NCBI GenBank assembly: GCA_045649855.1
Contig: JAZRQN010000023.1
Span: 1-19,554, forward strand
Length of the DNA stretch: 19,554 nt
Origin: URNF01 sp045649855
GTDB lineage: Bacteria; Bacillota; Clostridia; Oscillospirales; Acutalibacteraceae
Reading direction: 5' to 3'
Shown here: positions 1 through 7,847 of the stretch, piece after piece
How the letters are laid out: every line of letters begins with the position of its first letter
How positions within the stretch are numbered: position 1 is the first letter of the stretch
Notes under the pieces: model-generated
What the model was told of the DNA's origin: nothing
Seen by the model: only the letters and a program-made list of their open reading frames with translations
Database searches by the model: none
Program-made: the position numbers and the translations under genes

Positions 1-11
1 GGTTGTCAATG

Positions 12-51
12 TAAAAAAAGCCGCGGTATGCTGTTGGATACCGCGGCTTTT
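12..51 (-). terminator. Intrinsic terminator of the pepD/OPT/PqqD-like group
   Basis: A 14-bp perfect stem (16-29 pairs with 38-51, core GCCGCGG) encloses an 8-base loop. Read on the minus strand it is followed by a run of seven T (complement of 13-19). It begins immediately after the stop codon of the PqqD-like gene, so it most likely ends that transcript. Confidence 0.9.
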
Positions 52-52
52 G

Positions 53-409
53 TTATAGATTCCATTCGATAAAGCCGTAGCTGTCGAGGATTCGGAAAAA
101 TTGTGCCAACCGTTCATACAAAGGATGCGCTTTTTCGCCGAAATGCTCGTCCACCAGAACGCCGATAGCGGTAATATCCTTTTCACCGTCTAACAGCGGC
201 CAGATAAAACTGCCGTTTTCATCCAGATGCACGTAGCTGATTTTCGGTTTTTTAAACAGCTTTTGCGCAATGCGATTGAATATGCCCGTATTTTCGATTG
301 CGAGTGTGATCAGACCGTTTTCATCCGCCTCCCAGTTGATAGAGGGGTGTCGCATCGGTTTGCGTTCCAAATAGTTTTCGCTGCCGCTCTTTTTAGTCAT
401 GGTTATCAC
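53..409 (-). CDS. PqqD family (RRE-fold) small protein
   Basis: A 118-aa protein resembling the PqqD family (PF05402), a small winged-helix RiPP-recognition-element fold that in PQQ biosynthesis binds the precursor peptide. Visible family features are the early strand ending in GIFNRIAQ, then LDENGSFIWPLLDGEKDI near residues 62-79, and a C-terminal helix ending in DSYGFIEW. The start is ambiguous: GTG at 409 has a GGA-type ribosome site about six bases upstream, while ATG at 400 (MTKKSG) lies too far from it. Either start overlaps the end of the transporter gene (17 or 8 bases), so translation is probably coupled. No radical SAM enzyme or precursor peptide is visible nearby, so a PQQ role is unlikely. 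Its position suggests a partner or accessory of the OPT transporter, which is inference. Confidence 0.8.
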   Translation of the reverse strand: MITMTKKSGSENYLERKPMRHPSINWEADENGLITLAIENTGIFNRIAQKLFKKPKISYVHLDENGSFIWPLLDGEKDITAIGVLVDEHFGEKAHPLYERLAQFFRILDSYGFIEWNL

Positions 410-2306
410 GCTTTTTCCAAAGGGAGAATTTGAGAACGGTCAGGATGATGATGGCAAACAGCACCACGCCACCGATATCGGATACCACGGGCGGAATGCC
501 GATCTTGGAAGACAGATCGAACACCGAATCGATGCCAAATACGGCAAGCAGCGCCAGCAGAATACCGACAAGACCTTCGCCTGCGATCATACCGGAGCAG
601 AAGAGGATGCCGTCATTGGTGATGGCTTTTTTCTCGTCTTCCGAACGGCGGAGTTTATCCATAACCAAACGTACCAAGCCGCCGACCATGATGCAAGCAT
701 TCAGATGCACGGGCAGATAAATACCGATGGCAAACGGAAGAACGGGGATGCCGATGATTTCGACGACAACGGCGATAGCGACACCGATAAATACCAAACT
801 CCACGGGAGGTTGCCGCCCATAACGCCTTCGATGATGAGTTTCATCAGCGTTGCTTGCGGTGCGGCAAGCTGATCAGAACCAAAGCCCCAAGCGGTGTCC
901 AGCAGATACAAAGTACCGCCGATAGCAAGTGCCGCGGCAATGACGCCGATCACTTCACCGAACTGCTGTTTCTTGGGGGTAGCACCCAGCAGATAACCGG
1001 TTTTGAGGTCCTGAGAGGTATCGCCTGCGATGGCGGATACGATACAGATGATAGAGCCGATAGCAATAGCACTGCTCATACCGGTGTATCCCACGCTGCC
1101 GGTAACTTTCAAGAGCAGGGTGGCAATCAACAAGGTGGCGATCGCCATACCGGAAACGGGGTTGTTACTGCTGCCGACCAAGCCCACCATACGGGACGAA
1201 ACGGTCGCAAAGAAGAAACCGAAGATCACCACGATGGCAGCGCCGAGGAGCGACACGGGAATGGCAGGTACCAGCCATACGGCAAGGGTGAGCACAGCAA
1301 TAGCGATGAGCACGACGGTCATATGGATATCCTGTGCAGTGCGTGCAGAGGAAGTGTTTTTACTACCGGAAATGCTTTTCATAGCACCACTGAAAGTTTT
1401 GATGATCAGCGGCAGGGATTTGACCAGGCTGATGATACCGCCTGCGGCGAGTGCGCCTGCGCCAATGTAGCGGATGTAGGTGCTCCAAATAGCGGAAGCA
1501 CCGCCTGCCTCGTAGATTGCGCTGATGGATTCCACGCCGGGATACAGCGTGATATTCGCACCGAACAGCACGATGAGGGGGATGAGTACCATCCAGCTGA
1601 GCAGACCGCCTGCGAACATAAACGAGGAAATACGAGCACCGCAGATGTAACCAACACTCATAACAGCAGGATAGATTTGCGTGCCGATCTCACCGGCAAA
1701 ACCTTTGAAACGCAAGGAAACTTCACCGGATACGACTTTCAAACCATCGATGATGAATTTGAACAGCGCGGCAAAACCCATACCGGCAAATACGGTGGAA
1801 GCATTTGCGCCACCCTTTTCACCTGCGAGCAGAACCTCAGCACAAGCAGTGCCTTCGGGATACGGCAGGATACCGTGCTCTTTGACGATCAGTGCGTTGC
1901 GAAGCGGCACCATAAAGAACACACCGAGCAGACCGCCGATGAGGGCAATCAAGGTAATTTCCACGATACCGGGTTTTTCCATATGTCCTTCAGCCGCCCA
2001 CAAGAACAAAGCAGGCAGGGTGAAGATAGCACCGGCCGCCAGCGACTCACCTGCAGAACCGATGGTCTGCACGATGTTGCTTTCCAAAATGGAGTTGCGG
2101 CGCATGATGATGCGGATGACGCCCATCGCGATAACCGCGGCAGGAATGGATGCGGAAACGGTCATACCGACGCGCAATCCGAGGTATGCGTTTGCGGCAC
2201 CGAAAACGACCGCTAACAAAATACCCATAACGATCGAGGTAACGGTAATTTCAGGCGTTACCTTTTCAGCCGGGATATACGGCTGAAATTCTTGTTTGTT
2301 GTCCAT
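393..2306 (-). CDS. OPT family oligopeptide transporter
   Basis: A 637-aa polytopic membrane protein of the OPT superfamily, whose members take up oligopeptides or metal chelates, usually coupled to protons. The N-terminus (roughly residues 15-60) carries the characteristic segment with GAANAYLGLRVGMTVSASIP, followed by NIVQTIGSAGESLAAG near 78-93. At least a dozen hydrophobic segments follow, ending in a short basic tail. Length fits the bacterial members. ATG at 2306 is preceded by AGGAG at good spacing. The gene has its own promoter in the 83-base gap after pepD and overlaps the PqqD-like gene downstream. Pairing with the dipeptidase pepD suggests peptide import and breakdown, but the substrate cannot be read from sequence. 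Confidence 0.93.
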   Translation of the reverse strand: MDNKQEFQPYIPAEKVTPEITVTSIVMGILLAVVFGAANAYLGLRVGMTVSASIPAAVIAMGVIRIIMRRNSILESNIVQTIGSAGESLAAGAIFTLPALFLWAAEGHMEKPGIVEITLIALIGGLLGVFFMVPLRNALIVKEHGILPYPEGTACAEVLLAGEKGGANASTVFAGMGFAALFKFIIDGLKVVSGEVSLRFKGFAGEIGTQIYPAVMSVGYICGARISSFMFAGGLLSWMVLIPLIVLFGANITLYPGVESISAIYEAGGASAIWSTYIRYIGAGALAAGGIISLVKSLPLIIKTFSGAMKSISGSKNTSSARTAQDIHMTVVLIAIAVLTLAVWLVPAIPVSLLGAAIVVIFGFFFATVSSRMVGLVGSSNNPVSGMAIATLLIATLLLKVTGSVGYTGMSSAIAIGSIICIVSAIAGDTSQDLKTGYLLGATPKKQQFGEVIGVIAAALAIGGTLYLLDTAWGFGSDQLAAPQATLMKLIIEGVMGGNLPWSLVFIGVAIAVVVEIIGIPVLPFAIGIYLPVHLNACIMVGGLVRLVMDKLRRSEDEKKAITNDGILFCSGMIAGEGLVGILLALLAVFGIDSVFDLSSKIGIPPVVSDIGGVVLFAIIILTVLKFSLWKKRDNHD

Positions 2307-2320
2307 ACTTTCTCCTATCC

Positions 2321-2343
2321 GCCAACACGTTTACGGTGTTGGC
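2321..2343 (-). repeat. 5' leader hairpin of the OPT mRNA
   Basis: GCCAACAC (2321-2328) and GTGTTGGC (2336-2343) form a perfect 8-bp stem with a 7-base loop. It lies between the predicted transcription start (about 2350) and the ribosome site of the OPT gene. It would sit almost at the 5' end of the mRNA and has no T-run, so it is not a terminator. An mRNA-stabilising or regulatory 5' stem is plausible. Confidence 0.55.
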
Positions 2344-2357
2344 ACAAAATCCAAATC

Positions 2358-2386
2358 AGTATACCACCTTTTTATATAAAAAGCAA
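2358..2386 (-). promoter_or_regulatory. Sigma-A promoter of OPT/PqqD-like genes
   Basis: On the minus strand, -35 TTGCTT (2381-2386) and -10 TATACT (2358-2363) are separated by exactly 17 bases, and TGG precedes the -10. The spacer contains a 16-bp perfect palindrome (2368-2383) that also touches the -35. The whole promoter lies in the gap between the pepD stop and the OPT start. Confidence 0.75.
2368..2383. repeat. 16-bp perfect palindrome in promoter spacer
   Basis: CTTTTTATATAAAAAG is its own reverse complement. It occupies most of the spacer of the OPT promoter and overlaps three bases of its -35 box, which is a natural place for a repressor. It could also be just an AT-rich spacer or a weak pepD terminator. 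Confidence 0.5.
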
Positions 2387-2389
2387 ACA

Positions 2390-3832
2390 TTATCGACAAT
2401 TACTTAAAATTTCCGTCAACAAAGCAAAGGTGGCGTTTGTAGAGGAAATGCAAAGACGTTCGTTTACCGTGTGTACGTCGTACAAAGCAGGTCCAATGGC
2501 GATGCAGTCCAGCCCCTCAATACCGGAGGCGAACACGCCGCATTCCAAGCCTGCGTGGATGGCTTCCACTTTCGGTTCTGTACCGCGCTGTGCCATATAG
2601 CAGGATTTGAATACGGATTGCAACTGCGAGCGGTCATTGTACTCCCAAGGCGGATAATGACCGAAACTTTCAACTGTAAAGGCAATCTGCTTTGCAAAGA
2701 CGCGCATCCGTTCTTCGAGGTAAGCGAGTGCGGTAGCCTTGTTACTGCGTAATGCAAAATGTATGGTGAGCAGGTTGTCGGCACCGGACAGCACGCCAAG
2801 GTTGAGGGAGGTTTCCACCAATCCTTCAATGGTGGTGCTCATGTCGATGATACCGTTCGGCGCACAGGTAAGAGCGAAGATCAAACGGTCGGTCAGATCG
2901 GTATCCCACACTGCGTGAGTACCTGTTTCACCACCGGTGATCTCAAACCGAAACTGCGGTTCGCGGTCGCTGATTTCGGCTTGGATCAGTTGTAAATATG
3001 CTTGTGCGGTTTGGATGAACGCATCGGCGTTTTTAACACACAGCTGCATACGACAAAGGTTGGGAATGGCGTTCCCTTTGTCGCCGCCCGTGATGCTGAT
3101 CATATCAAACGAGGCATTTGTACGCAGATGTTGCAACACTCTGCCTGCCAGCATATCGGCGTTGACTCTGCCTTTGTCGATTTCTACGCCCGAATGACCG
3201 CCTTGCAGACCGCGCAACGTGATGGTAACGGCAGTGCCTGCTGTATTATAATATTGAATAGGAGCGGTCATCACAACATCACAACCGCCTGCACAGGACA
3301 CGGTGAGGGTGTCATCCTCTTCCGCATCCAGGTTGATCATGTTTTTGCCGTGAAGCAATCCCATATCCAACTGCATGGCGCCGATCATACCGATTTCTTC
3401 ATCGGTAGTGAATACCGCTTCGAGTGCAGGGTGGGGGATATCATCACTTGCAAGGATCGCCAACACCATCGCCACGGCAATGCCGTTGTCAGCACCAAGC
3501 GTGGTGCCGTGCGCTTTGATGAAATCGCCGTCAATATACAAATCCAGCGCATCTTTCGTAAAATCGATGGTACTATCTTCGGCTTTTTGGCATACCATAT
3601 CCAGATGTCCCTGCAGGATCACCGTTTTTGCATTCTCGTATCCGACGGTAGCGGGTTTGTAGATGATGACGTTATTGGCATCATCCCGGACCGCTTTCAG
3701 TCCGTGCTTGCTTGCAAATTCCATGCAATAGGACGCAATGGCATCCATATTGCCCGAACCGTGCGGTATACGGCTGATTTCCTCAAAGTATTTGAACAAC
3801 GGTTGTGCGTAAAGTGTTGCCAATCCTGACAT
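2390..3832 (-). CDS. pepD: Aminoacyl-histidine dipeptidase (PepD, M20 family)
   Basis: A 480-aa cytosolic metallopeptidase of the M20 family, PepD type, which hydrolyses Xaa-His (carnosine-like) and other dipeptides using two zinc ions. Expected metal and catalytic residues are visible: GHLDM with H76 and D78, GADNG with D115, and TTDEEIG with E145 (catalytic base) and E146. The full length matches the family (about 480-490 aa). ATG at 3832 has GAGGA eight bases upstream. It has its own strong promoter. It is followed at 83 bases by the OPT transporter, so imported peptides may be its substrates. No strong terminator separates it from the OPT gene, so read-through is possible. Confidence 0.95.
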   Translation of the reverse strand: MSGLATLYAQPLFKYFEEISRIPHGSGNMDAIASYCMEFASKHGLKAVRDDANNVIIYKPATVGYENAKTVILQGHLDMVCQKAEDSTIDFTKDALDLYIDGDFIKAHGTTLGADNGIAVAMVLAILASDDIPHPALEAVFTTDEEIGMIGAMQLDMGLLHGKNMINLDAEEDDTLTVSCAGGCDVVMTAPIQYYNTAGTAVTITLRGLQGGHSGVEIDKGRVNADMLAGRVLQHLRTNASFDMISITGGDKGNAIPNLCRMQLCVKNADAFIQTAQAYLQLIQAEISDREPQFRFEITGGETGTHAVWDTDLTDRLIFALTCAPNGIIDMSTTIEGLVETSLNLGVLSGADNLLTIHFALRSNKATALAYLEERMRVFAKQIAFTVESFGHYPPWEYNDRSQLQSVFKSCYMAQRGTEPKVEAIHAGLECGVFASGIEGLDCIAIGPALYDVHTVNERLCISSTNATFALLTEILSNCR

Positions 3833-3875
3833 AGTCGTTTCCTCGCTTTGATGATTTTAAAACACAAGTATTGGT

Positions 3876-3904
3876 AGTATACCACGATTTTGGTAAAATG
3901 ACAA
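3876..3904 (-). promoter_or_regulatory. Sigma-A promoter of pepD
   Basis: On the minus strand, -35 TTGTCA (3899-3904) and -10 TATACT (3876-3881) are 17 bases apart. It shares the ten bases GTGGTATACT with the OPT promoter 1.5 kb downstream. The leader to the ATG is about 35 bases. Confidence 0.85.
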
Positions 3905-3937
3905 GGCGAATTGATATTTACATAAATACATATACAG

Positions 3938-3968
3938 AAAAATCGGGGTTCCAAGCGGAACCCCGATT
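3938..3968 (-). terminator. Terminator of the 2-oxoacid dehydrogenase operon
   Basis: A perfect 12-bp stem (3941-3952 with 3957-3968, core CGGGGTTCC) with a 4-base loop is followed on the minus strand by five T. It lies 16 bases beyond the stop codon of the fused E1 gene. Confidence 0.92.
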
Positions 3969-3984
3969 GTTTGTGTTTGAGCGA

Positions 3985-6453
3985 TTACACGCCTTCTTTG
4001 GAACGGCGGAGGAATTCGGTCTCGGTGCAACCGTTCTCAGGCACATAGTCTTTGAGCGGCACGAGTTTCTCGTGGATAGCATCGAGAATCCAGCCTGCCT
4101 GCGGGAAGAAGAACTCGTCGAACTCGAAGGGAGGCGTGATCCAGTTGCGCGCGCCCACAACAACGGGAGGCGCATCCAGATAATCGAAGCAGTATTCGGT
4201 GATGTTCTTGGCGACGTCGTTCATGAAAGAACCACGTGCGCAAGCGTCGGATACCAGCACCACGCGACCGGTCTTCTTGACCGATTCGATGATCTTGGTG
4301 TAATCCAACGGTGCCAAGGAGTGGAGGTTGATGATCTCCGCTTCCATGCCGTATTTTTCGCTGAGCTGTTTTGCAGCATCCACAGCGCGATACAGAGCCG
4401 CACCGAGGGTGAGGATGGTAACGTCTTTGCCCTCGCGCACCTTGTTGACATCGCCAAACGCGATCTCATAGCGCTCTTCGGGTACGCCGCCCTCGTGGAA
4501 CTGCTCGCCCACGTCATAAATTCTCTGGCTCTCAAAGAACACAACAGGGTCAGTACCTTTGAGTGCGGATTCCATCAAACCTTTGGCTTCCCAGGGAGTT
4601 GCAGGGAAGCAAACTTTCAGGCCGGGGATGTGTGCGCAAAGAGCAGTCCAGTCCTGGCTGTGCTGTGCGCCGTATTTAGAACCGACAGACACGCGGAGAA
4701 CCACGGGCATTTTGAGGATGCCGGCGGACATCGCCTGCCATTTTGCCATCTGGTTGAAGATTTCGTCGCCTGCGCAACCGATGAAGTCGGCATACATCAA
4801 TTCAACCAAAGCACGACCGCCCGAGAGCGCATAACCGACGGCAGTACCGACGATAGCACCTTCAGCCAGGGGAGAGTTGAACAGACGTTTGTGCGGCAGA
4901 GCGTCCATCATGCCACGATACACGGCAAATGCGCCGCCCCAGTCACGGCAGTCTTCGCCGTAAGCGATGAGGGTGGGATCCTCGTAGAAACGATCCCAGA
5001 TAACCTCGGACAGACCGTCGCGCAGGTTATACAGTTTCATCTTGGAAACGGGTTTGCCGTCAGGGCCGATCGGGCTGCGGCTCTTGGATTTGATCTTCTT
5101 GTAGCCTTCTGCTTCTTCCTTCGGAACGGTGAACTCGGGTTCACGATCGTCAAATGCGACAACCTGCTCGTTGGAATACATCAGGCGTTCCACAACAGCG
5201 GGATCTTTTTTGAAATCGCAATAGGGGCTGATTTCGGGATCGGCAGCCGCTTTGCAGATGAGGGTCATACGCTCGGTAGTTTCCGCCAGGATGGCGTCCA
5301 CTTCCGCTTCGGTCAGCACGCCTGCTTTGACCAGTTCTGCGGGATAAGTAGTGAGCGGATCGACCTCTTTCCAGGCATCCATTTCTTCTTTGGTACGGTA
5401 AGCGTTCTGGTCGGACACCGAGTGGCCGGAGAAACGATAGGTAAGGGTTTCGAGCATCACGGGGCCTTTGCCGTTGCGGAGCAACTCGAGCTTGCGCTCC
5501 ATGGCATCGATCACAGCGAGCGGATTAAAGCCGTCCACCGTTTCTGCGTGGAACTGGGTGGGGCTGACACCGGATGCAATACGGGACATGCAACCCTGAC
5601 CCATGGTCTCGCCACGGGTCTGGTCGCCCATGCCGTAGGAGTTATTGAAGATGTTGTAGAGGATGGGCATACCCTCGTCTTCCCACAAGGTCTTGTACTG
5701 ATCCATTGCGGAGAAGTTGAGCGCTTCCCAAACAGGACCACGCGCCATAGCAGCGTCGCCCACGTTGCAAACAACGATACCTTTTTTGTTGTTCACTTTC
5801 TTGTACAGAGCAGAACCGGTGGAAATGGTGCCGGAACCGCCGACGATAGCGTTGTTGGGATACACGCCGAAGGGGAGGAAGAATGCGTGCATGGAACCGC
5901 CCATGCCCAGATGGAAACCGGTCTCACGCGCAAAGATCTCGGACAGCGTGCCGTACAGGATAAAGCGGATAGCGAGTTCTTTCACGTCTTTGGTCTCGCC
6001 GAGCTTCTGGGTGGAACGCAGGCATTTGCCCTCGAGGAAGTTTTCCATAACGTCCATCAACTGTTCGTCGCTCATCTTGTTGATGGTGGAGAGTGCTTTC
6101 GCCAAAATCTCGGAGTGAGAACGGTGGCTGCCGAACGCAAAGTCATTTTCGTCCAGCAGATACGCCTGACCGACGCAAGCGGCTTCCTGTCCGATGGACA
6201 GGTGAGCAGGGCCGGGATAGGTGTGCTCAATACCATTGTAACCGCCCTGGGTTTTGATGTTGTTGAGCATGGTTTCGAACTCGCGGAGAACGGTCATATC
6301 ACGGAAAATACGGATGAGATCTTCCTTGGTGTACTTGCCGGATTTGAGTTCGTCTTTCACGGTCTTGTTGTAAACGTTGACGGGGATTTCGTTGAACGTT
6401 ACTTTACCCGCCGCGCGGACCTCTTTGGGATCCACAAATAAATTCTTAGGCAT
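3985..6453 (-). CDS. Fused E1 alpha/beta of 2-oxoacid (pyruvate-type) dehydrogenase
   Basis: An 822-aa protein joining both E1 subunits. Thiamine-diphosphate-dependent E1 decarboxylates a 2-oxoacid and passes the acyl group to lipoyl-E2. Residues about 40-400 are E1 alpha: HLSIGQEA (84-91), HLGMGGSMH (181-189), the cofactor motif GDA (232-234) to NN (270-271), and GHSVSD (343-348). A linker covers about 430-475. E1 beta follows from about 476: GED (499-501), FNSPLAEGAIVGTAVGYA, then GAQHSQDW, and a transketolase C-terminal domain. Two features are unusual. The usual GDG is GDA, and the GDx-to-NN gap is about 35 residues instead of about 26, from an inserted segment near 250-260. ATG at 6453 has GGGAGGA upstream, directly after the E3 stop. 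Pyruvate is the likeliest substrate; acetoin or a branched-chain 2-oxoacid is possible. Confidence 0.9.
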   Translation of the reverse strand: MPKNLFVDPKEVRAAGKVTFNEIPVNVYNKTVKDELKSGKYTKEDLIRIFRDMTVLREFETMLNNIKTQGGYNGIEHTYPGPAHLSIGQEAACVGQAYLLDENDFAFGSHRSHSEILAKALSTINKMSDEQLMDVMENFLEGKCLRSTQKLGETKDVKELAIRFILYGTLSEIFARETGFHLGMGGSMHAFFLPFGVYPNNAIVGGSGTISTGSALYKKVNNKKGIVVCNVGDAAMARGPVWEALNFSAMDQYKTLWEDEGMPILYNIFNNSYGMGDQTRGETMGQGCMSRIASGVSPTQFHAETVDGFNPLAVIDAMERKLELLRNGKGPVMLETLTYRFSGHSVSDQNAYRTKEEMDAWKEVDPLTTYPAELVKAGVLTEAEVDAILAETTERMTLICKAAADPEISPYCDFKKDPAVVERLMYSNEQVVAFDDREPEFTVPKEEAEGYKKIKSKSRSPIGPDGKPVSKMKLYNLRDGLSEVIWDRFYEDPTLIAYGEDCRDWGGAFAVYRGMMDALPHKRLFNSPLAEGAIVGTAVGYALSGGRALVELMYADFIGCAGDEIFNQMAKWQAMSAGILKMPVVLRVSVGSKYGAQHSQDWTALCAHIPGLKVCFPATPWEAKGLMESALKGTDPVVFFESQRIYDVGEQFHEGGVPEERYEIAFGDVNKVREGKDVTILTLGAALYRAVDAAKQLSEKYGMEAEIINLHSLAPLDYTKIIESVKKTGRVVLVSDACARGSFMNDVAKNITEYCFDYLDAPPVVVGARNWITPPFEFDEFFFPQAGWILDAIHEKLVPLKDYVPENGCTETEFLRRSKEGV

Positions 6454-6467
6454 TGTCTATTCCTCCC

Positions 6468-7835
6468 TTAAATGTGAAAAATCGCTTCTCTGATGATTTC
6501 CGCCACGGTGGGGTGGGGGAATACCAGTTTTTTGAGTCTGTTGGGGGTCAGTTCGGTGTCCACCATCATAGTGGCGGTCATAATGATTTCGGATGCGTAA
6601 GAACCGACCATGTGGCAGCCGACCAAACGGTTGTTTTCGGTGTCCACCACCAGTTTGATGAAGCCTTTGCCGCCGTTGGTTTCAGCGAGGTATCTGCCTG
6701 CATAGGACATCGGCAGTTTGATCTCTTTGACCTTCATGCCGTTCTTTTCGGCGTCCTCTTTGCTGTAGCCGACGCTGGCAACCTCGGGATCGGTGTAGAT
6801 GACCGAGGGGATAACGTCATAACGCATTTCGTCCGCAATGCCGAGCATATGGTTGACAGCAACCTCCGCCTCTCTGTATGCGGTGTGCGCGAGCATCAGC
6901 TTGCCGTTGCAGTCGCCGATGGCATAGACACCGGACACGTTGGTGCACAGATGACGGTCGGTCTTGACCGCGGCTCTGTCCATATCCAACTGCAACGTTT
7001 CAATGCCGATGTCGGCGGTAGCAGGTTTGCGGCCTGCAGAGAGCAATACCTTGTCGCATTTGATCTCTTTCTTCTCGCCGTTTTCTTCATAGATGACACC
7101 GTCCGCTTTTACTTCCAGCACTTTGCAGGACAGTTTGAATTCCATACCGCGTTTGACGAATGCATCGGTAAGTACTTTGCAAATGTCGGGATCGGTAGCA
7201 CCTGCGATTTTGGGCATCATTTCGATGACGGTTACTTTCGTACCCACGCTTGCGAAATAATATGCCATTTCCAGACCGATCACGCCGCCGCCGATGACAA
7301 CGAGGTTTTCGGGCAGTTTCTTTTCATCCAGCACTTCGCGGTTGGTAACCACAAAGCCGGAAGCCAGTCCTTCTTTCAGACCGGGCACGGGAGGTACGAA
7401 CGTTTCCGAACCGGAGGCGATGACCAGGCGTTTGCCTTCGTAAGTAGCACCGTCCGCTTCTACAAGGAAACCGTTGTCGCCGCGGCCTTTGATGGTGGCA
7501 GAGGCGGAAATGACGGTAACCTTGTTGCTCTTCATGGTAGCACCAACGCCCGCGACCAGGGTTTTGACAACCTGATCTTTGCGATCGATCACTTTCGCGT
7601 GATCGTATGTAACGCCGGTAGACACGACGCCGTACGCTTCGCTTTCTTTTGCGTGGCGATACATTTTGGAGGAGTTGAGCAAGGTCTTGGTGGGGATGCA
7701 ACCTTCGTTCAGACAGGTGCCGCCCAGTGCCTTTTTCTCAAACACGGCAACTTTCATGCCGCCTTGTGCAGCGCGCTCGGCACACAGATAGCCGCCGGGG
7801 CCGCCGCCCAATACTAACAGATCATACAGTTCCAT
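6468..7835 (-). CDS. lpdA: Dihydrolipoyl dehydrogenase (E3)
   Basis: A 455-aa FAD-dependent disulfide oxidoreductase that reoxidises the dihydrolipoyl group of E2 and yields NADH. The FAD-binding GGGPGG lies at residues 10-15. The redox-active pair is C41 and C46 in GGTCLNEGCIPTK. The NAD-binding VIGGGVIGLE is near 170. The active-site HPT with H441 and E446 lies near the C-terminus. Length is normal and there is no N-terminal lipoyl domain. ATG at 7835 has AAGGAG overlapping the E2 stop codon; 14 bases separate its own stop from the fused E1 start. This tight spacing supports one operon and stoichiometric expression. Confidence 0.96.
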   Translation of the reverse strand: MELYDLLVLGGGPGGYLCAERAAQGGMKVAVFEKKALGGTCLNEGCIPTKTLLNSSKMYRHAKESEAYGVVSTGVTYDHAKVIDRKDQVVKTLVAGVGATMKSNKVTVISASATIKGRGDNGFLVEADGATYEGKRLVIASGSETFVPPVPGLKEGLASGFVVTNREVLDEKKLPENLVVIGGGVIGLEMAYYFASVGTKVTVIEMMPKIAGATDPDICKVLTDAFVKRGMEFKLSCKVLEVKADGVIYEENGEKKEIKCDKVLLSAGRKPATADIGIETLQLDMDRAAVKTDRHLCTNVSGVYAIGDCNGKLMLAHTAYREAEVAVNHMLGIADEMRYDVIPSVIYTDPEVASVGYSKEDAEKNGMKVKEIKLPMSYAGRYLAETNGGKGFIKLVVDTENNRLVGCHMVGSYASEIIMTATMMVDTELTPNRLKKLVFPHPTVAEIIREAIFHI

Positions 7836-7847
7836 ATTGCTGTCTCC

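Noticed and set aside
399..2216. A 605-codon plus-strand open frame opposite the OPT transporter gene, and similar long ones opposite lpdA and the E2 gene
   Set aside because: Each mirrors a well-supported gene, has an odd Asp/His/Gln-rich or otherwise unnatural composition, and has no start signal.
3871..6441. An open frame of 856 codons on the plus strand opposite the fused E1 gene
   Set aside because: It lies antisense to a gene with clear E1 motifs, lacks a ribosome site, and its translation shows no recognisable domain. It arises from codon bias of the real gene.
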